DNA of 11,118 bases from JAFDZV01 sp966128725 (GTDB lineage Bacteria; Bacteroidota; Ignavibacteria; OLB7). Positions 7,002 to 11,118 of the stretch are shown here, piece by piece; within the stretch, counting starts at the first letter, position 1, and each line of letters opens with the position of its first letter. The position numbers and the translations under genes are program-made. The notes under the pieces are model-generated. The model worked only from the letters and a program-made list of their open reading frames with translations, searched no databases and was not told where the DNA came from. The stretch covers positions 1 through 11,118 of the forward strand of contig CBHYLN010000160.1 of NCBI GenBank assembly GCA_966128725.1, read 5' to 3'.

Positions 7002-7772
7002 ATGCAGCCGCTTTCAAAGGCACGCCAGAAATTTGTGCGATCGTTGCACCGGGGCAAGGGACGGCGCCAGGCCGGGGCGTATCTGGTGGAAGGGATGCGT
7101 GCTGTAAGCGAGATGGCGCACGCGCCGGGGGCTCCGTTGTTCGTGTTCGGAACCGCCGACCGCCTGGAAGCCCTTGGCGATACCTTTGCCGGTGTGGAGC
7201 GATTTGTGGTTGAAGCCGGCGAGGATTTGTTCGCCACCGAACACGCGCAGGGGATTGGATGTGTTGTGGAGATGCCGCCCCCCGCTGTGCTGGAGCAGGC
7301 GGCGCACGGGGCCTGGCCGTTGCTGTATCTGGATCGCATAGCCGACCCGGGCAATCTGGGCACCATCCTGCGCACGGCCAACTGGTTTGGCGTGCGTGCA
7401 ATGCTGCTTGGCCCTGGTTGTGCCGACCCCTACAGCCCGAAGGCGGTGCGCGCCACCATGGGAGCGTTGCCGCGACTGACGCTTGTGCCGGATGTGCAGG
7501 TTGATCAACTGGTCCGGTTTGCCTCGGATACGGCGGTGCCGATCATCGCGCTGGATGCCGGGGGATACGAGCAGCTTGGCATTGCCGAGCTTGGCCCGCG
7601 CGCCGTGTACGCTGTTGGCAGCGAGGCACACGGTCTGCACCCCCACCTGCGCGCCGCGGCCAGGCTGCTGGCGATCGCCGGCGGCGGCGAGGGCGAATCC
7701 CTGAACGCGGCGGCGGCGGCATCCATTCTGCTGTACGAGATCGCGCGCCTTGGGGCTATCGAATTGCCGTAA
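7002..7772 (+). CDS. TrmH/SpoU-family RNA 2'-O-methyltransferase
   Basis: This 256-residue cytoplasmic protein should transfer a methyl group from S-adenosylmethionine to a ribose 2'-OH of rRNA or tRNA. Residues 1-95 form the substrate-binding domain typical of the RlmB/TsnR-like subgroup (KARQKFVRSLHRGKGRR, AYLVEG). The SPOUT knot domain follows, with motif 1 DRIADPGNLGTILRTANW (111-128, including the conserved Arg124), motif 2 YAVGSEAHGL (203-212) and motif 3 with GEGESLNAAAAASILLYE (229-246). Motif 3 has Gly-rich and Ala-rich substitutions compared with the usual xMxGxxESLNVSVAA. The target nucleotide cannot be assigned. The ATG at 7002 gives a full-length N-terminal domain; there is no strong SD. 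The stop codon lies 17 bp inside the tail of the convergent metallophosphatase gene, so neither gene can have a classical terminator between them. Confidence 0.94.
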   Translation: MQPLSKARQKFVRSLHRGKGRRQAGAYLVEGMRAVSEMAHAPGAPLFVFGTADRLEALGDTFAGVERFVVEAGEDLFATEHAQGIGCVVEMPPPAVLEQAAHGAWPLLYLDRIADPGNLGTILRTANWFGVRAMLLGPGCADPYSPKAVRATMGALPRLTLVPDVQVDQLVRFASDTAVPIIALDAGGYEQLGIAELGPRAVYAVGSEAHGLHPHLRAAARLLAIAGGGEGESLNAAAAASILLYEIARLGAIELP

Positions 7773-8949
7773 GCCTGCCCTGGCGATCCAGGGTGAACGC
7801 GTTTGCCCCGCCCAAATCCAGATCGTGCCCGCTGTCGCTATCCACGAATCGAAACGTCAACAGACCGTCCTCGAACGAGAACAGCGTGAATCCCGCGGCG
7901 CTTTCGCCACGATGTTCGGCATCGTTCAGCGGATGTGTGTATTCGCGGGGTGGGTTTGCGGTTTTCACACGGCCACGTTTTGCGCCAGCCCCCGACACGA
8001 TAAACACCTTGGGCGCGTTTGCCCCATTGCGGTCCGGGTAGTTGAGCACCTGCAGGCTGTGATCGTGCCCCGCCACCAACGCCTGCACCTTGGCTCCGGA
8101 GCGCTCGATTACCCCGAATAACGCCGCCGTGTATGCCCGATAGCGCTTGGTGCAGTTATCCTGATTGCTGATCAGCTCCTCCACGTACTTCATCGGATCC
8201 TGACCTTCCTCGTAGCAGTTCCCAAGGTAGCCAACGCGCCGTTTGTCGGACATCCACAGGCGGTATCCGCCGTGTTCGCCCACGCTGTACGGCGAGTGGT
8301 GCGCCATGATCAACCGCCAGGCCACCCCGCGCGCTCCGGCGGATGCGCGCAACATCCGCTCCAGGCTGTCGAGAACCGGCTTCCAGCGCTTGGTCTCCTG
8401 GGTAAGCAGCAACGCGGAATCGAACAGAATGATATCCACCGAATCAGTGGAACCCTCGGCAACCGCCCGGCGGATACATGCCGGATAGTGGTAGTGGTAG
8501 GTCCATTCCGGGATCTGCGCTTCGTATGCGTTTCCCTGATCGCAACTGCCGTACGGTACCTTCACGACCGTGCCACAATAGTAATCGTGATTGCCGGCCA
8601 CCGCGTGCACATTGGCCCGGCCCAGGCGCGCCATCAGCGGGCGATGCGGGCCCAGCACCTGATCGATCAATTCCGTGCGCTTCGCCTGCTCGTCGTGATT
8701 CAGGCCGTTCGGGTAGAAGTTGTCGCCCAGGAACACCAACAGCCCGAGGGGCCTGGAGTTGGCGGCAAGATCGTCCGCGCGCGCCACCATCCAACGGGCG
8801 TTGTCGGCAAGCTCCGGGCCGGCCTCGCCTGCGTCGCCGATTACCATGAAACTGAACGGGCGCGGTTGCGGCGGCGCCAAAGTAACATTCGGCTGTGCCG
8901 TGGCAAGCCCGATCCATGCAAGCAGCGTTGTGGCAATGGTCACGATCAT
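7756..8949 (-). CDS. Secreted purple-acid-phosphatase-like metallophosphatase
   Basis: From the ATG at 8949 the product has 397 residues. A signal peptide (MIVTIATTLLAWIGLATAQ, about 1-19) sends it to the periplasm or outside. The calcineurin-like phosphoesterase motifs are complete: G38-D39-A-G41, G75-D76-N-F-Y79, G119-N120-H-D, H217-H218-S-P and G294-H295-D-H297. The GDxxY form, with Y79, and HHSPYSVGEHG (217-227) recall mammalian tartrate-resistant acid phosphatase, where the same Tyr is a ferric-ion ligand. I therefore expect a binuclear metal phosphomonoesterase of the purple acid phosphatase type. Five cysteines in the mature part (C125, C136, C158, C245, C266) may form disulfides. The frame is open to an ATG at 9024, but starting at 8949 puts the signal peptide at the very N-terminus. 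It is convergent with the methyltransferase gene (17-bp overlap) and divergent from the second ECF sigma factor. Confidence 0.9.
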   Translation of the reverse strand: MIVTIATTLLAWIGLATAQPNVTLAPPQPRPFSFMVIGDAGEAGPELADNARWMVARADDLAANSRPLGLLVFLGDNFYPNGLNHDEQAKRTELIDQVLGPHRPLMARLGRANVHAVAGNHDYYCGTVVKVPYGSCDQGNAYEAQIPEWTYHYHYPACIRRAVAEGSTDSVDIILFDSALLLTQETKRWKPVLDSLERMLRASAGARGVAWRLIMAHHSPYSVGEHGGYRLWMSDKRRVGYLGNCYEEGQDPMKYVEELISNQDNCTKRYRAYTAALFGVIERSGAKVQALVAGHDHSLQVLNYPDRNGANAPKVFIVSGAGAKRGRVKTANPPREYTHPLNDAEHRGESAAGFTLFSFEDGLLTFRFVDSDSGHDLDLGGANAFTLDRQGRLTAIR

Positions 8950-9045
8950 CGATACCACTTCAAAAATTGATACTTTGGCGCCGTTGGTTCGTTTTCGTCC
9001 GCGGCATTGGTTGTGGGGCCGCATGGCCCCGGCCTGAGCGGCGAC

Positions 9046-9102
9046 GGGAACTTATCATTATCCACGATAATCGGGAACCGATCTGCCCGATCCTGTCACT
9101 AA
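9046..9102 (+). promoter_or_regulatory. Candidate ECF promoter region with dyad upstream of the second sigma gene
   Basis: Two GGGAAC boxes (9046-9051 and 9073-9078), spaced 27 bp apart, flank a perfect dyad, ATTATC-CAC-GATAAT (9057-9071). The downstream box is followed after 17 nt by TCACTAA (9096-9102), a layout like ECF promoters of the GGAAC-N16/17-TC type. It ends about 32 nt before the sigma ATG at 9135. The dyad would suit an operator, possibly shared with the divergent metallophosphatase gene at 8949. No transcription start is known. Confidence 0.45.
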
Positions 9103-9134
9103 GCCTGCGTATCGCTTCCGAAGTTGACAGACGC

Positions 9135-9743
9135 ATGACGCACTTAAGCGACGAAGAACTTATCCGGGCAACGCTCGGAGCAGACCAATCGGCGTTTGCC
9201 GAGCTTGTGCGTCGGTATCAACGGCGCGTCGCGATTACCGTGCGGAGTGTGATCGGCGACGCCTCGGCCGATGATTTGGCCGACATCGCGCAGGACATCT
9301 TCCTGCTTGTGTACAAGTCGCTCGGCTCGTTTCGGGGTGATTCGCAGTTCGGGACGTATCTCACACGGATCGCGTTGCGGCACTGTTATCGCGAGTCGAA
9401 GCGCAGGCGCAGGCGAGGGCAGACGTTCTTCAGCTTCAATTCCGGTGCGCATGGCGACGACCGCCCTCCGGATGAACGGTTCGACAGCGGCGCCCGTACC
9501 GATCGCGGGATGATCGCCGAGGAGCGGAAGATGGAGGTGGTGCGCGCGTTGGGCGCCCTGCCTGAGGAGTTCAGAACGGTGCTGGTGCTGAGGATTGTGG
9601 AGGAGTTGTCGGTGGAGGAGGTTGCCGAGATGCTGGGCATTTCCACCGGGACGGTGAAGTCGAGGTTGTTCCGCGCGAAGGATCGAATGCGCGAGATGCT
9701 GGCGGGCCAGGATCTGGAATTCCAGCTTGATGCGGCCGACTGA
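9135..9743 (+). CDS. ECF (group 4) RNA polymerase sigma factor, first gene of a CnrH-like unit
   Basis: This 202-residue protein is a complete ECF sigma factor. Region 2 covers about residues 15-90, with FAELVRRYQRRV, ADDLADIAQDIFLLVYKSL and SQFGTYLTRIALRHCYRESKRRRR. A linker at 95-130 leads to region 4 (134-188), with ALPEEFRTVLVLRIVEELSV and VAEMLGISTGTVKSRLFRAKDRM. The ATG at 9135 (MTHLSDEELIRATL) is the family-like start. The frame is open back to 8895, but that extension would run through the divergent promoter and encodes nothing family-like. The gene lacks a zinc-finger anti-sigma partner. It is instead followed by a small single-pass membrane protein and an LTxxQ-domain membrane protein, the composition of the CnrYXH metal-response system of Cupriavidus. 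It probably controls its own operon through the upstream GGGAAC boxes (inference). Confidence 0.93.
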   Translation: MTHLSDEELIRATLGADQSAFAELVRRYQRRVAITVRSVIGDASADDLADIAQDIFLLVYKSLGSFRGDSQFGTYLTRIALRHCYRESKRRRRRGQTFFSFNSGAHGDDRPPDERFDSGARTDRGMIAEERKMEVVRALGALPEEFRTVLVLRIVEELSVEEVAEMLGISTGTVKSRLFRAKDRMREMLAGQDLEFQLDAAD

Positions 9744-9744
9744 G

Positions 9745-9758
9745 CCGGCAATTGCCGG
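9745..9758. repeat. Perfect 14-bp palindrome just after the sigma stop codon
   Basis: CCGGCAATTGCCGG starts one base after the sigma TGA and is fully self-complementary. No T-run follows, so it is not a standard terminator. It could be a protein-binding site or a processing/stability element between the sigma gene and its putative regulator. An imperfect direct repeat (GTTACGAT / GTTACGCGAT) follows at 9763-9780. Confidence 0.6.
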
Positions 9759-9783
9759 TGTTGTTACGATGTTACGCGATTCC

Positions 9784-9791
9784 AAGGGGAG
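9784..9791 (+). promoter_or_regulatory. Shine-Dalgarno sequence of the 90-residue membrane protein gene
   Basis: AAGGGGAG ends 6 nt before the ATG at 9798, the clearest ribosome binding site in the window. It supports this start and suggests the small protein is efficiently made relative to the sigma factor. Confidence 0.7.
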
Positions 9792-9797
9792 CAGATC

Positions 9798-10070
9798 ATG
9801 CTTGATAAGTCGATAGAAAATATTCTCAAGAACACGTTTCCGCCGGAGCTTCCGTACGGATTTGCCGAACGTGTGGCGCGCAATGCGATGCAGGGACGTG
9901 GGCGGGTCAGCATATGGGATATCCTGCTTGGGGTAACGCCCCGGGTGAGCCTTGCGTTCGGTGCGGCCGCCGCGATTCTGCTGGCGGTTGGGCTTACAGG
10001 CGACGGGCCGAGCCTTCTGGATGCGGTTTCCAACTACGATGCGTATAGCACTATTATCACGCTACCGTAA
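9798..10070 (+). CDS. Small single-pass membrane protein, putative CnrY-like anti-sigma factor
   Basis: This 90-residue protein has a cytoplasmic-looking N-terminal part of about 47 residues with likely amphipathic helices (MLDKSIENILKNTF, then YGFAERVARNAM). One transmembrane helix follows at about 48-66 (RVSLAFGAAAAILLAVGL), and a short outer tail of about 22 residues. It has no Cys or His and so no zinc-finger anti-sigma motif. Size and topology match CnrY, the roughly 95-residue anti-sigma factor of the CnrH system, whose short N-terminus clamps the sigma factor. Sequence similarity to CnrY is not evident to me, so the role is inferred from size, topology and position. It lies 54 bp after the sigma gene and overlaps the next start by one base (TAATG), indicating translational coupling with the LTxxQ protein. 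Confidence 0.8.
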   Translation: MLDKSIENILKNTFPPELPYGFAERVARNAMQGRGRVSIWDILLGVTPRVSLAFGAAAAILLAVGLTGDGPSLLDAVSNYDAYSTIITLP

Positions 10071-10987
10071 TGAGCAATCGAATCAAAGCCATACTTGGCC
10101 TTGTTGGCGTGTTCCTGGTGGGGGGGCTGTGCGGCGCGTTGGTGGTTGGCATCGTGCAACGTGACCGTGCCCGCGAGACACAGGAGCTGCGCGATCGTGA
10201 TGGGTTCGTGGGCTATTTCACCCGCCGGCTGGAGCTTACCGAGGCGCAGCGTGATTCGCTGCGCGACGAGCTGGAGGCCACCTACCACCAGATCGCGGCG
10301 CTTCGGGCTACCGTAAGCGATCAGTATAACCAGGCGCTGGATTCGCTGCGCAAGCGCATCTACCCGCAACTGAACCCCGAGCAGCGCACGCTGTTCGCCG
10401 GCGAGGAGGCAAAGTTCCGGCGATTGATGCCGCGCGAGGCCGCGCCGAAAATGGCCGCGGCGCCTGCAACGCGCCTACCTGCCGCCACCGGGCCGATATC
10501 ACAGCATCCGCCGGATGTGGCGTCGGTGCATGATTCCGGCCATGCGCCGGCGCAGTTGCGTGCCGATCGCGGTGCGACGCTGCAACCGGCGCAACCACCC
10601 CCGGCCGCGGCGACGGCCAGGGCCGATACGGCAACCGCGCCCGCGACGCAGCCGGATAACAGCGCCACGCTTGCCGAGCCGAAGAACGACCCTGCCGAGG
10701 ATCTGGGCGTACGCAGCGACGCCGGCGTACGCAAGCTGTTGCAGGAACTGAATCTTACCGGCGATCAGTTGCAGCGCCTTGCGGCCATCCGTGAGGATTT
10801 CCGGGACCGTGTTCGCGAGCTGCGCAAGATGCCCGATAAGTTGACCGCGGTCCGGCTGTTCCGCGAGTCCAATCGTGATCGCAAGAGGAAGGCGTTCGGG
10901 GTGCTGGATGCAACACAGCGGCAGAAGGTGCTGGACTACCTGAAGGCCAGGCGTGATGCGCGCAAGGCCGACGCCGAAGGGGGATGA
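10070..10987 (+). CDS. Membrane-anchored protein with two Spy/CpxP-like LTxxQ segments, putative CnrX-like sensor
   Basis: This 305-residue protein has one N-terminal transmembrane anchor (about 7-29, AILGLVGVFLVGGLCGALVV) and a long periplasmic part. Segment A (about 50-120) has L56-T57-E-A-Q60 and L101-N-P-E-Q105. Segment B (about 210-295) has L229-T230-G-D-Q233 and L279-D-A-T-Q283. Each pair looks like one Spy/CpxP/ZraP helical hairpin unit, rich in Arg, Glu and Asp. The linker between them (about 121-208) is Ala/Pro/Thr-rich and probably disordered. In this superfamily, Spy and CpxP are envelope chaperones or stress sensors and CnrX is a metal sensor. Few metal ligands are visible: segment A has one His (H73) and segment B none, so misfolded-protein or membrane-stress sensing is as likely as metal sensing. 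The gene is coupled to the preceding one by TAATG and followed by a strong terminator. Confidence 0.85.
   Translation: MSNRIKAILGLVGVFLVGGLCGALVVGIVQRDRARETQELRDRDGFVGYFTRRLELTEAQRDSLRDELEATYHQIAALRATVSDQYNQALDSLRKRIYPQLNPEQRTLFAGEEAKFRRLMPREAAPKMAAAPATRLPAATGPISQHPPDVASVHDSGHAPAQLRADRGATLQPAQPPPAAATARADTATAPATQPDNSATLAEPKNDPAEDLGVRSDAGVRKLLQELNLTGDQLQRLAAIREDFRDRVRELRKMPDKLTAVRLFRESNRDRKRKAFGVLDATQRQKVLDYLKARRDARKADAEGG
10120..10126 (+). repeat. G7 homopolymer inside the transmembrane helix codons
   Basis: Seven consecutive Gs encode the end of Val17 and Gly18-Gly19 of the LTxxQ protein. A slip of one base here would frameshift almost the whole protein. Another homopolymer, C9, lies in the noncoding tail at 11081-11089. 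Confidence 0.7.
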
Positions 10988-11024
10988 AACCCCGACAACA
11001 GCAGCAATGATTGATAATGGTAAT

Positions 11025-11059
11025 ACGGCCGTGGCTTGCTTCCACGGCCGTGTTTTTTT
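11025..11059 (+). terminator. Rho-independent terminator of the second sigma operon
   Basis: ACGGCCGTGG (11025-11034) and CCACGGCCGT (11042-11051) form a perfect 10-bp GC-rich stem with a 7-nt loop. One G and seven Ts (11053-11059) follow. It starts 38 nt after the stop codon of the LTxxQ gene. The remaining bases to 11118 hold a C9 run (11081-11089) and no gene I can see. Confidence 0.92.
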
Positions 11060-11118
11060 GGGGTTAGAGGCGGCTTCCAGCCCCCCCCCGCAAACCATTA
11101 CAAATACACCACAAAGGG

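Noticed and set aside
6911..7213. GTG-started frame with an AAGGAG upstream, overlapping the methyltransferase start
   Set aside because: The product is Cys/Arg/Gly-rich without any motif and overlaps the certain TrmH gene out of frame for about 210 bp.
8895..9134. 80-residue N-terminal extension of the second sigma factor
   Set aside because: It would cover the divergent promoter region and overlap the metallophosphatase start; its residues do not resemble an ECF N-terminus, while ATG 9135 does.
10499..11098. 199-codon minus-strand frame opposite the LTxxQ gene
   Set aside because: It runs through the strong terminator and the Ala/Pro-linker codons; the product is low-complexity Arg/Gly-rich, typical of an antisense shadow.

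Overview
The window is about 11 kb of GC-rich (roughly 60% by eye) bacterial chromosome. It carries nine convincing protein genes and no tRNA, rRNA, CRISPR array, insertion sequence or phage gene that I can see. Shine-Dalgarno sequences are mostly weak or absent; the clearest is in front of the 90-residue gene at 9798. The first ECF sigma factor has features I associate with Bacteroidota/Chlorobi/Ignavibacteria/Kapabacteria-type bacteria, including the segment FEQGTNCKAWLFRIMKNSYI. A GC-rich member of the FCB group is therefore my best guess. This rests on pattern memory, not on a search.

Left part (1-4420), minus strand: a secreted vanadium-haloperoxidase/PAP2-type protein (11-1369), preceded by a DUF3417-type alpha-glucan phosphorylase (1539-4094). 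The phosphorylase reading frame stays open 84 codons further upstream, but the family N-terminus fits the internal ATG at 4094. About 326 bp then separates it from the divergent sigma-factor gene.

Middle part (4421-7772), plus strand: an ECF sigma factor (4421-5158), a zinc-finger (ZAS/zf-HC2) membrane anti-sigma factor with a large extracytoplasmic domain containing three cysteines (5244-6146), and a TlpA/ResA-like thioredoxin lipoprotein with a WCGPC active site (6202-6855). Together they look like a cell-envelope thiol/oxidative-stress unit. A long stem-loop with a T-run follows, then a SpoU/TrmH RNA 2'-O-methyltransferase (7002-7772). That gene overlaps the end of the next, convergent gene by 17 bp.

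Right part (7756-11118): a secreted purple-acid-phosphatase-like metallophosphatase on the minus strand (7756-8949). It is divergent from a compact three-gene unit on the plus strand: a second ECF sigma factor (9135-9743), a 90-residue single-pass membrane protein (9798-10070) and a membrane-anchored protein with two Spy/CpxP-like LTxxQ segments joined by a long Ala/Pro linker (10070-10987). A strong Rho-independent terminator closes the unit. Its architecture resembles CnrH-CnrY-CnrX (sigma, small membrane anti-sigma, LTxxQ-fold periplasmic sensor), but the gene order differs and the sensor is internally duplicated. The control region holds two GGGAAC boxes flanking a perfect dyad, which suggests autoregulation. 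This unit is the most interesting part of the window.
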